Positions 44,438 through 53,836 are shown, numbered from the stretch's first letter. The stretch is DNA of 64,000 bases from Ralstonia pickettii (GCF_001699815.1 NZ_MCGB01000092.1:62001-126000), one strand, 5' to 3'. Numbers and translations: made by a program. The notes: generated by a model from the letters alone, not told the origin.

Positions 44438-45670
44438 ATGAACGCCAAGACCGTACGCCCCAAGCTGGTCGTGATCGGCAATGGCATGGCCGGCATGCGC
44501 ACGGTCGAAGAATTGCTCAAGCTCGCGCCGGACCTGTACGACATCACCGTGTTTGGCGAAGAGCCGCACGGCAACTACAACCGCATCCTGCTCTCGCCTG
44601 TGCTGGCCGGCGAAAAGCAGGTTGACGACATCATGCTCAACACGCGCGAGTGGTACGACCAGAACCACATCACGCTGCACGCCGGCGACCCGGTCGTCGC
44701 CATCGACCGCCCCCGCCGCACGCTGCGCTCGCGAGACGGCGTGGAGATGCGCTATGACCGCCTGCTGATCGCCACCGGCTCGCGTCCGTTCATCCTGCCG
44801 GTGCCGGGGCATCTGCTGCCTGGCGTGATCGCCTTCCGCGACATCCAGGACGTGGAGACGATGCTGGAAGCCGCGCGCAATCATCGGCATGCAGTCGTCA
44901 TCGGCGGTGGGCTGCTGGGGCTCGAAGCCGCCAATGGCCTCATGCGCCAGGGCATGGACGTGACCGTGGTGCACCTGCCCGACAGCCTGATGGAGCGCCA
45001 GCTCGACAAGCCGGCCGCCCTTCTGTTGCAGAAGGCGCTGGAGGCCAAGGGCCTGCGCTTCCTGCTGGGCGCCCACACGGCGGAGCTGCTGGGCACCGAC
45101 CGCGTGAGCGCCGTGCGCTTCAAGGATGGCACCGAGATCCCCGCCGACCTCGTCGTCATGACGGCCGGCGTGCGCCCGAACATCGAGCTTGCCAAGGCGG
45201 CCGGCCTGCATTGCGAACGCGCCATCATCGTTGACGACACGCTGCAGACCTACGACCCGCGCATCTACGCCGTGGGCGAATGCGTGCAGCACCGCAGCGC
45301 AACGTTCGGCCTCGTTGCACCCATCTGGGACCAGGCCCGCGTGTGTGCCGCACATTTGGCCGGCGCAGGGCACCGCCGCTATGTCCAGCAGGCCACGGCC
45401 ACCAAGTTGAAGGTCACCGGCGTGGACTTGTATTCGGCAGGCGATTTCATCGGCGGCGACGGCACCGAAGACATCGTGCTCCGCGACCCGCGCCGCGGCG
45501 TCTACAAGCGCCTGGTGCTGAAGGAAGACCGTATCGTCGGCGCAGTCCTCTACGGCGATGTAGCCGACGGCCCGTGGTACTTCGACCTGATCCAACGCGA
45601 GGTGCCCATCACGTCGATCCGCCAGCGCCTGTTGTTTGGCCGCGCGCTCTGCGAAGCGGAGGCGGCGTAA
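44438..45670 (+). CDS. NasB-like FAD/NAD(P)H electron-transfer subunit of assimilatory nitrate reductase
   Basis: A 410-residue FAD-dependent pyridine nucleotide-disulfide-type oxidoreductase. FAD motif: LVVIGNGMAGMRTVEELL. NAD(P) motif: AVVIGGGLLGLEAANGL. FAD-closing motif: DPRIYAVGECVQHRSATFGLVAP. It matches the N-terminal half of NirB but lacks the [2Fe-2S] and sirohaem domains. In Klebsiella and Bacillus the nitrate reductase partner is a similar flavoprotein (NasB/NasC). Here the [2Fe-2S] module is instead on the NasA C-terminus, so the two proteins together form a complete chain from NAD(P)H to nitrate. Shine-Dalgarno AGGAGAG upstream. Confidence 0.85.
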   Translation: MNAKTVRPKLVVIGNGMAGMRTVEELLKLAPDLYDITVFGEEPHGNYNRILLSPVLAGEKQVDDIMLNTREWYDQNHITLHAGDPVVAIDRPRRTLRSRDGVEMRYDRLLIATGSRPFILPVPGHLLPGVIAFRDIQDVETMLEAARNHRHAVVIGGGLLGLEAANGLMRQGMDVTVVHLPDSLMERQLDKPAALLLQKALEAKGLRFLLGAHTAELLGTDRVSAVRFKDGTEIPADLVVMTAGVRPNIELAKAAGLHCERAIIVDDTLQTYDPRIYAVGECVQHRSATFGLVAPIWDQARVCAAHLAGAGHRRYVQQATATKLKVTGVDLYSAGDFIGGDGTEDIVLRDPRRGVYKRLVLKEDRIVGAVLYGDVADGPWYFDLIQREVPITSIRQRLLFGRALCEAEAA

Positions 45671-45762
45671 TGAACACCTACAAGACACGAAACCGGCAAC
45701 ACCGCTTGCACGCAGCCGGTTTGGCCGTTCCTGCCCTAGATGGCGCCTTGAATTTCTGTAAG

Positions 45763-45922
45763 CGGGCGGAAAAAGGAAGGAGGCTTGTCTGAGCGAAGCG
45801 AGTTTGCCTCCTTCCCCGCCCGGTTACAAAAATCCAAGGGGAAGTCGCCATCTCGGGCGCGCCTTTCTTTTGCTTACTTTTCTTTGGCAAGACAAAGAAA
45901 AGTGAGTCAGCCCCGGCAGGGG
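45763..45922. repeat. Interspersed palindromic repeat element (Burkholderiales-type) inside the nas operon
   Basis: Three hairpins in a row: GGAAGGAGGC (45775-45784) with GCCTCCTTCC (45806-45815), flanked by CGGGCGG/CCGCCCG; ACTTTTCTTTG (45876-45886) with CAAAGAAAAGT (45893-45903); and CCCC-GGCA-GGGG (45911-45922). The second hairpin with the following GTGAGTCAGCCCCGGCAGGGG block is a motif I recognise as recurring between genes in Burkholderiales genomes. It creates spurious open frames on both strands. It separates the NasB-like gene from nasA by 293 bases. Confidence 0.75.
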
Positions 45923-45963
45923 ATGAAACAAGGGATGTACTCCATACGCACAGCAATACAGAG

Positions 45964-48717
45964 ATGACGATGACGACCATCCCCATTCACCCAGTAACGG
46001 ACGCCGTGCGCACCACCTGCCCATACTGCGGCGTCGGCTGCGGCGTGCTCGCGACCCCGCAAGCGGATGGCAGTGTCAGCATTCAAGGCGATCCGACGCA
46101 CCCAGCCAACGCAGGGCGCCTGTGCGTAAAGGGCTCCGCGCTGGGCGAGACCGTGAGCCTGGACGGCCGGTTGCTTTACCCGGCCATGCGCGAGCGCTCG
46201 CGTGACGTGGACGCTCCGGAGTTCACCAAGCCGGCGCCATTACAGCGCGTCTCGTGGGACACCGCGCTCGACGCCGTCGCGCAAGGCTTTCGCCGCATCG
46301 CCGAAGAGCACGGTCCGGATTCCGTCGCGCTCTACGTTTCCGGCCAGTTGCTGACCGAGGACTACTACGTCGCCAACAAGCTGATGAAGGGCTTCATCGG
46401 CACCGCCAACATCGATACGAACTCTCGACTATGCATGTCGTCGGCCGTGGCGGGGCATAAGCGCGCGTTTGGCGAAGACCTCGTGCCCGTCTGCTATGAC
46501 GATCTGGAAACGGCGGACCTCATCGTGCTGGTGGGCTCGAACACGGCGTGGTGTCACCCGATCCTGTTCCAGCGCATCATGCGCGCCAAGGAAGCGCGGC
46601 CCGAGATGAAAGTGGTGGTGGTTGACCCGCGCCACACGGCCACCTGCGAGCTGGCCGATCTGCATCTGCCCATCAAGCCCGGCACCGATGTGTCGCTGTT
46701 CAACGGCCTGCTGTCGTTTCTCTCGCGGCGCGGCGTGGTCGACAGGAACTTCGTCACGCTGCACACCAACGGCCCGGACGCCGCGCTGGAAGCTGCCGGC
46801 ACCGAGAGCGACGACGTCGAAGCCGTCGCCAAGGCCTGCAAGCTCAAGCTCGACGATCTGCTCACCTTCTACAGCTGGTTTGCCGATACCGAGCGCACCA
46901 TCACCGCCTTCTCGATGGGCGTCAATCAGTCGACGGCGGGCACGGACAAGGTCAACAGCATCATCAACTGCCACTTGCTCACCGGCCGCATCGGCCGCGC
47001 GGGCATGGGGCCGTTTTCGATTACCGGACAGCCGAATGCGATGGGTGGCCGCGAAGTGGGCGGTCTGGCCAACATGCTGGCCGCGCATATGGAGCTGAAT
47101 GATCCGTCGCATCGCGACCTCGTGCAGACGTTCTGGGCGTCGCCGCGCATGGCCGACAAGATGGGCCTCAAGGCGGTCGACCTGTTCAAGGCCATTGAAG
47201 ACGGGCGCGTCAAGGCCGTGTGGATCATGGGCACCAACCCCGTGGTCAGCCTGCCCGATGCGGACCAGGCGCGCCGCGCCCTGGCCAAGTGCGAACTCGT
47301 CGTCGCTTCCGACATCGTTGAAGCCACCGACACCACCGTGCTGGCCGACATCCTGCTGCCCGCGCTCGGCTGGGGCGAGAAAGACGGCACGGTGACGAAC
47401 TCCGAGCGCCGCATCTCGCGCCAGCGCGCCTTTCTGCAGGCCCCCGGCGAGGCACGTGCGGACTGGGACATCATCGCCGACGTTGCACGCCGCATGGGTT
47501 ACGACGGCTTTGACTTCAAGAGCCCGCGCGATGTGTTCGACGAGCACGCGCGCCTGTCCGCTTACGCCAACGATGCGAGCGGCGTCCGCCGCGCCTTCCA
47601 CCTCGGCGGCCTGGCCGGGCTCGACGCCGGGGCATACGACGGCATGTCGCCGGTGCAATGGCCCGTCGCAACGTCGGGCAACGGCGAAGCGCGGCTCTTC
47701 AGCGATGGCCGCTTCGCCCACGCCGATGGTCGCGCGCGTTTCGTGCCGACGCCTGCCCGTGCGCCCGCGCATGCGGCAGATGGTGAATATCCGCTCATTC
47801 TCAACACCGGCCGCGTGCGCGACCAATGGCACACCATGACGCGCACCGGCCGCGCGCCCAGGCTGGCCGATCACGTGCCCGAACCGTTCGTCGATCTGCA
47901 CCCGCACGATGCGCTGCTGGCCGGCGTGCGCGAAGGCGGCCTGGCGCGCGTGTCGTCGCGCTGGGGCAGTGTGGTGGCGCGTGTGCGCATGACGGGCGGT
48001 ATCGCGCGCGGCAGCGTGTTCGTACCGATCCACTGGAACGGCCAGTTTGCTTCCGATGCGCGCGTGGGTGCGGTCGTCAATCCGGTGGTCGACCCGGTGT
48101 CCGGCGAGCCGGAGTTCAAGCACACGCCGGTGATGGTCGAGCCGTTTGATGTGGCGTGGCACGGTTTTGTGCTCTCGCGGCGCGCACTGGACACCGACGA
48201 TGCAACCTGGTGGACGCGGATTCAGGGCAAGCAGTTCCTGCGCTATGAGCTGGCCGGCCGCCAGCACCTTGGCTCCGTACACGATTGGGCGCGCACGCTG
48301 CTCGGCGTGACTGACCCGCACGCCGACTGGCTCGAATACGAAGACGCGACCGCGCGTGTCTACCGCGCCGTGCACGTGGTGGACGATCGCATCGAAGCCT
48401 GCGTGTTTCTCTCACCGCGCCCGGATCTGCCGTCGCGCAACTGGCTGGCTGGCCTGTTCGCACAAGAGCGCCTGGAAGACCTCGATCGTGCGGGCGTGCT
48501 GCTTGGCCAGCCGATCGAAGCCGGCGTCGACGTGGGGCCAACCGTTTGCTCGTGCTTTGGCGTGGGCCGTAACACCATCTGCGATGCCATCCGCACCAAG
48601 GGCCTGCAATCCACCGGCGAGATCACGGCCTGCCTGAAGGCGGGCGGCAATTGCGGCTCGTGCGTGCCGGAACTCAAGCGGTTGCTGGTGGAGGCGCGCG
48701 TTCAGCAGGCGGCATGA
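45964..48717 (+). CDS. nasA: Assimilatory nitrate reductase catalytic subunit with C-terminal [2Fe-2S] domain
   Basis: A 917-residue cytoplasmic molybdoenzyme reducing nitrate to nitrite. The N-terminal [4Fe-4S] cluster uses C19, C22, C26 and C54 (CPYCGVGC). The molybdenum ligand is probably C157 in SRLCMSSAVAGHKRAFGED. The bis-MGD domains follow (GTNPVVSLPDADQ; RISRQRAFLQAPGEARADWDI; LNTGRVRDQWHTMTRTG). A BFD-like [2Fe-2S] domain ends the protein (CSCFGVG to CGSC). There is no signal peptide, as expected for Nas rather than Nap. Electrons probably come from the NasB-like flavoprotein encoded upstream. Confidence 0.96.
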   Translation: MTMTTIPIHPVTDAVRTTCPYCGVGCGVLATPQADGSVSIQGDPTHPANAGRLCVKGSALGETVSLDGRLLYPAMRERSRDVDAPEFTKPAPLQRVSWDTALDAVAQGFRRIAEEHGPDSVALYVSGQLLTEDYYVANKLMKGFIGTANIDTNSRLCMSSAVAGHKRAFGEDLVPVCYDDLETADLIVLVGSNTAWCHPILFQRIMRAKEARPEMKVVVVDPRHTATCELADLHLPIKPGTDVSLFNGLLSFLSRRGVVDRNFVTLHTNGPDAALEAAGTESDDVEAVAKACKLKLDDLLTFYSWFADTERTITAFSMGVNQSTAGTDKVNSIINCHLLTGRIGRAGMGPFSITGQPNAMGGREVGGLANMLAAHMELNDPSHRDLVQTFWASPRMADKMGLKAVDLFKAIEDGRVKAVWIMGTNPVVSLPDADQARRALAKCELVVASDIVEATDTTVLADILLPALGWGEKDGTVTNSERRISRQRAFLQAPGEARADWDIIADVARRMGYDGFDFKSPRDVFDEHARLSAYANDASGVRRAFHLGGLAGLDAGAYDGMSPVQWPVATSGNGEARLFSDGRFAHADGRARFVPTPARAPAHAADGEYPLILNTGRVRDQWHTMTRTGRAPRLADHVPEPFVDLHPHDALLAGVREGGLARVSSRWGSVVARVRMTGGIARGSVFVPIHWNGQFASDARVGAVVNPVVDPVSGEPEFKHTPVMVEPFDVAWHGFVLSRRALDTDDATWWTRIQGKQFLRYELAGRQHLGSVHDWARTLLGVTDPHADWLEYEDATARVYRAVHVVDDRIEACVFLSPRPDLPSRNWLAGLFAQERLEDLDRAGVLLGQPIEAGVDVGPTVCSCFGVGRNTICDAIRTKGLQSTGEITACLKAGGNCGSCVPELKRLLVEARVQQAA

Positions 48718-48753
48718 CGCTTGCGTCACGTTGCGCGCGACAGTTGCTTTCTG

Positions 48754-48792
48754 CCCGGGTAATATTGACACTCAATTAAACCCGGGTAGAAT
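48754..48792 (+). promoter_or_regulatory. Sigma70 promoter with CCCGGGTA direct repeats, ahead of DUF2239-MATE
   Basis: TTGACA (48765-48770) and TAGAAT (48787-48792) with 16-base spacing form a strong promoter. Two copies of CCCGGGTA (48754-48761 and 48781-48788) flank and overlap it, centred 27 bases apart, as an operator would. Confidence 0.65.
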
Positions 48793-48797
48793 TTGTT

Positions 48798-48819
48798 CCT
48801 GTTGAAACTTCAGCAGGAG
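48798..48819 (+). promoter_or_regulatory. Hairpin overlapping the DUF2239 ribosome-binding site
   Basis: CCTG-TTGAA and TTCA-GCAGG form an imperfect stem of about eight pairs. It ends in AGGAG (48815-48819), the Shine-Dalgarno of the ATG at 48828, so folding would hide it. It may only be fortuitous. Confidence 0.3.
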
Positions 48820-48827
48820 CGTTTCTC

Positions 48828-49442
48828 ATGGTTGCCGCAGCAATCCACGCGTGCACGGCATTTGCCGGCACCCGGCGCTTGGCCGCTGGGCCCGTCCGCG
48901 ACGTCGCCCGGGTCGTCAAGATCCACGTCGATGCACACCCTGAATCGCAGGTGCTGGTGTTCGACCACACCACCGCACAGCCGGTGGAATTCGACTTGCG
49001 CGGCACGGTAGGAGACGTGCTTGCCCGTCTCGATTCAACCGCGCCGTCTGCCACGCAACCCGCTGAGTCGGAAAGTCGCCCGCGTGGCCCTGGCCGCCCC
49101 AAGCTGGGCGTGATTGCCCGCGAGGTCACCTTGCTGCCGCGCCACTGGGATTGGCTGGCCGCGCAGCCGGGCGGGGCGTCGGTCACGCTGCGCAAGCTCG
49201 TGGAAGACGCGCGCCGCGCTGCCGAAGGCGCCGACCGCCGCCGCGTTGCGCAGGAGGCGGCGTACCGTTTCATGTCGGCCATGGCGGGCGATGCCGCGGG
49301 CTTTGAAGAGGCCACGCGCGCCCTGTTTGCCGCAGATGCCGTCGCGTTCGAATCCCTCACACATTCCTGGCCTGCCGACGTGCGCGACTTTGCGCGCGAG
49401 CTGGCGAGCCGGGCCTTCAATCCCCAACAGGAGGCTGCATGA
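48828..49442 (+). CDS. DUF2239 family protein
   Basis: A 204-residue cytoplasmic protein. It has the DUF2239 layout: a beta-rich N-terminus with LVFDHTTAQPVEFDLRGT, a basic linker SRPRGPGRPKLGVIAREVTLLPRHWDWLAAQPGGASVTLRKLVEDARR, and a helical C-terminus FMSAMAGDAAGFEEATRALFAAD. The GRPKLGV segment resembles an AT-hook-like start of a DNA-binding region, so a regulatory role is possible. It overlaps the MATE gene by four bases (ATGA). Confidence 0.8.
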   Translation: MVAAAIHACTAFAGTRRLAAGPVRDVARVVKIHVDAHPESQVLVFDHTTAQPVEFDLRGTVGDVLARLDSTAPSATQPAESESRPRGPGRPKLGVIAREVTLLPRHWDWLAAQPGGASVTLRKLVEDARRAAEGADRRRVAQEAAYRFMSAMAGDAAGFEEATRALFAADAVAFESLTHSWPADVRDFARELASRAFNPQQEAA

Positions 49443-50806
49443 CAGCGCCTGCTGCTCGCCCGTTGTGGCGAACATTCATTGCATTCCTCGGCCCGCTGAT
49501 CCTGGCCAACATCCTGCAATCGTTGTCGGGCACGCTCAACAACGTCTATGTGGGCCACATGCTGGGCGTGAAGGCGCTGGCTGCGGTGTCAGCGTTCTTC
49601 CCGATCCTGTTCTTCTTCATCGCCTTCATCATCGGGCTGGGGTCGGGAGCGGCGGTGTTGATCGGGCAGGCGTGGGGCGCCAAGAAGCCCGAGGCGGTCA
49701 AGACCGTTGCGGGCACCACGCTCTCCGTGGGTTTCATCGTGGGCCTGGCGGTGGCGCTGCTGGGAGGCCCGTTCGCAAACGCGCTGCTGGGTTGGCTCGG
49801 CACGCCGGCCGATATCCTGCAGGACGCCACGCTCTACGCCAGCGTCATGCTCTATGCCATGCCGGGCCTGTTCGTCTACCTGCTTGCCACGGCGATGATG
49901 CGCGGCGTGGGCGATACGCGCACGCCGCTGCGCACCCTCGCGCTGTCGACGTCGATCGGGCTGGTGCTGACGCCGACCTTCATTCGCGGCTGGTTCGGCC
50001 TGCCGCAACTGGGCGTGGCAAGCGGCGCCGCGGCGACCATCATTTCGTTCACGATCGCGCTGGTGTGGCTCGCATTCTTCCTGCGCCGCCGCAACCATCC
50101 GCTCGCGCCCGATGCCGTGCTGGCCCGGCACTTGTGGGTCGATTTTGGTGTGCTCAAGACCGTGCTGAAGATCGGTGTGCCGACGGGCTTGCAGCTTGTG
50201 GTCATCTCGATTGCCGAGCTGGCGCTGCTGTCATTCGTCAACGGCTTCGGCTCCGACGCGACGGCCGCCTACGGCGCCGGCACGCAGATCATCAGCTACG
50301 TGCAGTTTCCCGCCATGTCGATTGCGATCACGGCGTCCATCCTCGGTGCGCAAGCCATCGGCTCGGGCAATACGGAGCGGCTCGATGCCATCACGCGCAC
50401 CGGGCTGTGGCTCAACGTTGCGATTACCGGTGTGCTGGTGCTGATGGCGTTGCTGTTTTCGCGCGCGGTCATCGGCTGGTTCACCACCAGCGCAGAAGTG
50501 ATGAGCCTTGCCCAGAGCCTGCTGCATATCTCGCTGTGGAGTTCGGTCATCTTTGGCATGGCGAGCGTCTTCTCGGGCGTGATGCGCTCAAGCGGCACGG
50601 TGATGGCGCCCACGGCCATTTCCATCCTCGCCATCGCGGCGGTGGAAGTGCCGGTGGCCTGGGTGCTGAGCCGGCATATCGGCACCGACGGCATCTGGGC
50701 TGCATATCCGGCCGCCTTCCTTGCCATGTTCGTGATGCAGGGGCTGTACTACGCGCTCGTGTGGCGCCGCCGCGCGCAGCGGTTCGGTATCCGCCGCATG
50801 GTTTGA
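49439..50806 (+). CDS. MATE family efflux transporter
   Basis: A 455-residue, 12-helix inner-membrane exporter with the MATE repeat architecture (GPLILANILQSLSGTLNNVYVGHMLG at the N-terminus and the equivalent VLKIGVPTGLQLVVISIAELALLSFVNGFG in the second half). It exports cationic drugs or metabolites by Na+ or H+ antiport. It is translationally coupled to the DUF2239 gene, which may regulate it. It converges with the MFS gene at 50863. Confidence 0.92.
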   Translation: MTAPAARPLWRTFIAFLGPLILANILQSLSGTLNNVYVGHMLGVKALAAVSAFFPILFFFIAFIIGLGSGAAVLIGQAWGAKKPEAVKTVAGTTLSVGFIVGLAVALLGGPFANALLGWLGTPADILQDATLYASVMLYAMPGLFVYLLATAMMRGVGDTRTPLRTLALSTSIGLVLTPTFIRGWFGLPQLGVASGAAATIISFTIALVWLAFFLRRRNHPLAPDAVLARHLWVDFGVLKTVLKIGVPTGLQLVVISIAELALLSFVNGFGSDATAAYGAGTQIISYVQFPAMSIAITASILGAQAIGSGNTERLDAITRTGLWLNVAITGVLVLMALLFSRAVIGWFTTSAEVMSLAQSLLHISLWSSVIFGMASVFSGVMRSSGTVMAPTAISILAIAAVEVPVAWVLSRHIGTDGIWAAYPAAFLAMFVMQGLYYALVWRRRAQRFGIRRMV

Positions 50807-50862
50807 CGACACCGCCGCTGGCTGCCCAAGGCGCGGCGTGGTGGTCGCGATGCCGATGCGGC

Positions 50863-52125
50863 TCAGGCAGGTTCAAGCCCGGCCGACGCATCGTCCGCGC
50901 GCGGTTGACGCACCAACCGCACTGCGGGCGATTGCACGATGCACAGCAACTGCAGGGCAAAGCCCGCCACCGCCACCACCAGGCACGCCCCCACACCGGC
51001 GTGTGCGGCGAGCCACGCCGCCATTGCCGCGCCGACCGGCCGAGCGCCATACGACATCACATTGACTGCGGATACGCGTGCCAGCAGCGCGGGCGGCGTC
51101 ACCGTCTGCCGCAGCGTTGTTGTGCTCACCACCCAAAGAATCGGCCCGCAACCGAGCAGAAAGAAGCCGGCTTGTGCCAGTGCGGGCCAGGGCTGCCACA
51201 GCGTGGCCGCAAGCAGCACACCGCCGGCCAGTCCGCACACGGGGCCCGTCGCCACCACATGGCCGAAGCGCCAGCGCGCGAGAATCCGCGCGGCCAGCAG
51301 CGCGCCGACCACCATGCCCGCGCCGTACATGCCGAGCGTCAGCCCGATCGCCTGCGCAGTGAGGTTCAACCGCTGCGCCGCATACGGGACGAAGATGGCC
51401 GACACCATGAAGAAGGCCATGGTGAAGACAAACTGCGTGATGAACACCGGCCGCAGCAGCGGATGCTGAAACACGAAGCGCGCGCCTTCGGCAATGTCTC
51501 GCAGCGGGTGCGCCGCACGCCGTGCCACGGGCTCCTGAGCGGTCACGCCAGCCAACATTGCCGAAGCCATGGTGGACAACGCCGCCGCCAGCACGAACGC
51601 CGCCATCGCGCCTGTCCAGCCGATCAACGCGCCGCCGATGGCCGGCCCGCAGGCAAATGCAACCGTGCGCGCCAACTCGATGCGGCCGTTTGCGCGCGCG
51701 AGCATTGCTGCCGGCACGAGCGACGGCACCAGCGCGGGCGCCGCCACGCTGAACACCACCGTGCCGCACACCGCAACGAAGCCCAACACGCCCAGCGCAG
51801 CCAGGTTCAGCCGCCCGGCCGCCAACAGGCCCGCTACAACAAACAAGGCCAGCGCGCGCATGGCCTCCGCGTCGGCCATCAATGCGCGCTTGGGCCAACG
51901 GTCCGCCAGCATGCCGATGGGAATGGCAAACAGCACGAACGGCAGCGTGAGCGCCACTTGTAGCCAGCTCGCTGTGCTGGCGTCGGCATGCAGGGTGAGC
52001 ACCGCCACCATTGGCATGGCGGCCAGCGCAATCTGTTCGGCAGACTGCGCGGCCAGGTTGGAATCCGCCAGCCGGTTGAAGCCCGGCGGCAGATGGTCGA
52101 CAGCAGGGTCATGGGGATCGGACAT
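50863..52125 (-). CDS. MFS exporter (EntS/MFS_3-like)
   Basis: A 420-residue, 12-helix transporter. It has the N-terminal FNRLADSNLAAQSAEQIALAAMPMVAV, motif A-like GMLADRWPKRALM and ADAEAMRALALFVVAGLLAAGR. The RLADxxLAxxxxxxALPLxxxxL start is typical of the MFS_3/enterobactin-exporter group. No siderophore or biosynthesis gene is adjacent, so the substrate is unknown. Its start is about 90 bases before the cardiolipin synthase stop on the same strand, so the two may share a transcript. Confidence 0.85.
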   Translation of the reverse strand: MSDPHDPAVDHLPPGFNRLADSNLAAQSAEQIALAAMPMVAVLTLHADASTASWLQVALTLPFVLFAIPIGMLADRWPKRALMADAEAMRALALFVVAGLLAAGRLNLAALGVLGFVAVCGTVVFSVAAPALVPSLVPAAMLARANGRIELARTVAFACGPAIGGALIGWTGAMAAFVLAAALSTMASAMLAGVTAQEPVARRAAHPLRDIAEGARFVFQHPLLRPVFITQFVFTMAFFMVSAIFVPYAAQRLNLTAQAIGLTLGMYGAGMVVGALLAARILARWRFGHVVATGPVCGLAGGVLLAATLWQPWPALAQAGFFLLGCGPILWVVSTTTLRQTVTPPALLARVSAVNVMSYGARPVGAAMAAWLAAHAGVGACLVVAVAGFALQLLCIVQSPAVRLVRQPRADDASAGLEPA

Positions 52126-52217
52126 CGCACACTCCTGAAGAGGTCCGCTTCAGGGTAGGGATGGCGATCTCTGGATGCGCTCCGCTTCTTGCGGGCAAAT
52201 TCGGAGCGCGACCGTGT

Positions 52218-53651
52218 CTACAGGATGGGCGCGAACAGCTTGGCCACGTGCATGATCACGCGGCGCAGCGGGTGTGCATGTTCGTATTCGTCACGGCCAA
52301 CGCGGGCGGCTTCGGCAAAATCGACTTCGAGCATCTGCGCGACGTCGTTGGCGAAGCGCGAGTCGGCGGTCATGATCATCAGTTCGAAGTTCAGGCGGAA
52401 CGAACGGTTGTCGAGGTTGGCACTGCCCACGGCGGCGGCCTCGTCGTCGATCAGCACGACCTTCTGGTGCAGGAAGCCGGGCAGGTAGCGGTAGATCTTC
52501 ACGCCCGCGCGGATCGCCTGATACGCATACAACGTGGACGCCAGGAACACCATGTGATGGTCCGGCCGCGACGGGATCAGGATGCGCACGTCCACCCCGC
52601 GCAGCACGGCCAGGCGCAGCGCGGCAAACACCGCTTCGTCCGGAATGAAGTACGGCGACGTGATCCACAGCCGCTTGCGCGCCGACTGAATGGCCTCCAT
52701 GAAGAACAGCGAGCAGGTTTCCTGCTTGTCGGCTGGGCCGCTGGCGACCACCTGGCAGACCATGTCTTCTTCCGGCCGCAGTTCGGGCACGATCAGCTGC
52801 GGCACTTCGCGGGCAGCCCAGTACCAGTCTTCGGCAAAGGTGAGCTGCAGGTCCATCACGGCGGCACCGACGATCTCGATATGCGTGTCGCGCCACGGTG
52901 CAAGCGGCGGCTTTTCGCCCATGTATTCGTTGCCGACGTTGTGGCCGCCCACGTAAGCGCGCTCGCCGTCCACCACCACGAGCTTGCGGTGGTTGCGGAA
53001 ATTGAGTTGGAAGCGGTTGACGAACCCGGCATGGGTGGAGAACGGCTTGGCGTGTACGCCGCCTTCAATGAGCCGCTGCACATAGCGGCGAGGCAGCGCG
53101 TGGCAGCCGATGCTGTCGAAAAGAAAGTAGACGCGCACCCCGGCCCGCGCGCGATCGAGCAGCAGTTCGGCGAGTCGGCGGCCAAGCGTGTCGTCGTGCA
53201 CGATGAAGAACTGCACGATCAGCACCCGGCGCGCCTGCGCAATGGCCGCAAAGATGGCCTCGAAGGTTTCCGCGCCGTTGACGAGCAACCGTACGCGGTT
53301 GCGTGCCAGGCACGGTGTGCCGGTCAGGCGCGGCAAAGCCTGCATGCAGGTGTGCTGCGGCGCGACCACGCTCGATTCATGGTCGCGCAGGCGGCGCCAG
53401 TCGTCGGACAGGGTGATTTCTCGCAGGCGGGCGTTGTGAAAGCGGCGCGCGTCCACATAACCGGCAAAGGTGCTGCGCCCGAAGATCAGATAGGGGATCA
53501 GCGTGAACTCAGGCAGCGTAACCAGTGAGATGGCCCAGGCGATGGCGCCCTGGGACGTACGCACGGTCAGCACGGCATGCATGGCCGCGAGCACGCCCAC
53601 GGAGTGCACAAGAAAGAGAAAGGCGGCAAATGCGGTGGTGTTGGTCAGCAT
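52218..53651 (-). CDS. cls: Cardiolipin synthase (ClsA-type, two PLD motifs)
   Basis: A 477-residue membrane enzyme condensing two phosphatidylglycerols. Two N-terminal transmembrane helices (FAAFLFLVHSVGVLAAMHAVL; AIAWAISLVTLPEFTLIPYLIFGR) precede two HxK phospholipase-D motifs: H221-R-K223 (HRKLVVVDGERAYVGGHN) and H396-Q-K398 (HQKVVLIDDEAAAVGSANLDNRSF). Length and layout match ClsA. It is divergent from a second PLD-type gene at 53837, so two lipid-synthesis enzymes sit back to back. Confidence 0.92.
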   Translation of the reverse strand: MLTNTTAFAAFLFLVHSVGVLAAMHAVLTVRTSQGAIAWAISLVTLPEFTLIPYLIFGRSTFAGYVDARRFHNARLREITLSDDWRRLRDHESSVVAPQHTCMQALPRLTGTPCLARNRVRLLVNGAETFEAIFAAIAQARRVLIVQFFIVHDDTLGRRLAELLLDRARAGVRVYFLFDSIGCHALPRRYVQRLIEGGVHAKPFSTHAGFVNRFQLNFRNHRKLVVVDGERAYVGGHNVGNEYMGEKPPLAPWRDTHIEIVGAAVMDLQLTFAEDWYWAAREVPQLIVPELRPEEDMVCQVVASGPADKQETCSLFFMEAIQSARKRLWITSPYFIPDEAVFAALRLAVLRGVDVRILIPSRPDHHMVFLASTLYAYQAIRAGVKIYRYLPGFLHQKVVLIDDEAAAVGSANLDNRSFRLNFELMIMTADSRFANDVAQMLEVDFAEAARVGRDEYEHAHPLRRVIMHVAKLFAPIL

Positions 53652-53836
53652 CGAACGCAGCGGGAAGAGGGCGCACCGTGGGCCATTTTGACACGCTCCA
53701 GGTGGCGTCGGACAAACACGGATACTGCCTCGGCTGATATCTCGCGTAGTCTAACCGTGCAGTGTGTCCAGGCACGCCGCATGCTGGTGTGAAGTGGACG
53801 TCCTCTCGACTTGCCGTACCCAACACGACATCGAAC

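Noticed and set aside
45678-45986. A 102-codon minus-strand frame containing LPKKSKQKKGAPEMATSPW
   Set aside because: This peptide is a known by-product of the interspersed palindromic repeat and is seen wherever the repeat occurs; it is not a conserved protein.
46429-48375. A 648-codon minus-strand frame opposite nasA
   Set aside because: Shadow of the nasA coding sequence; composition and lack of motifs indicate no gene.
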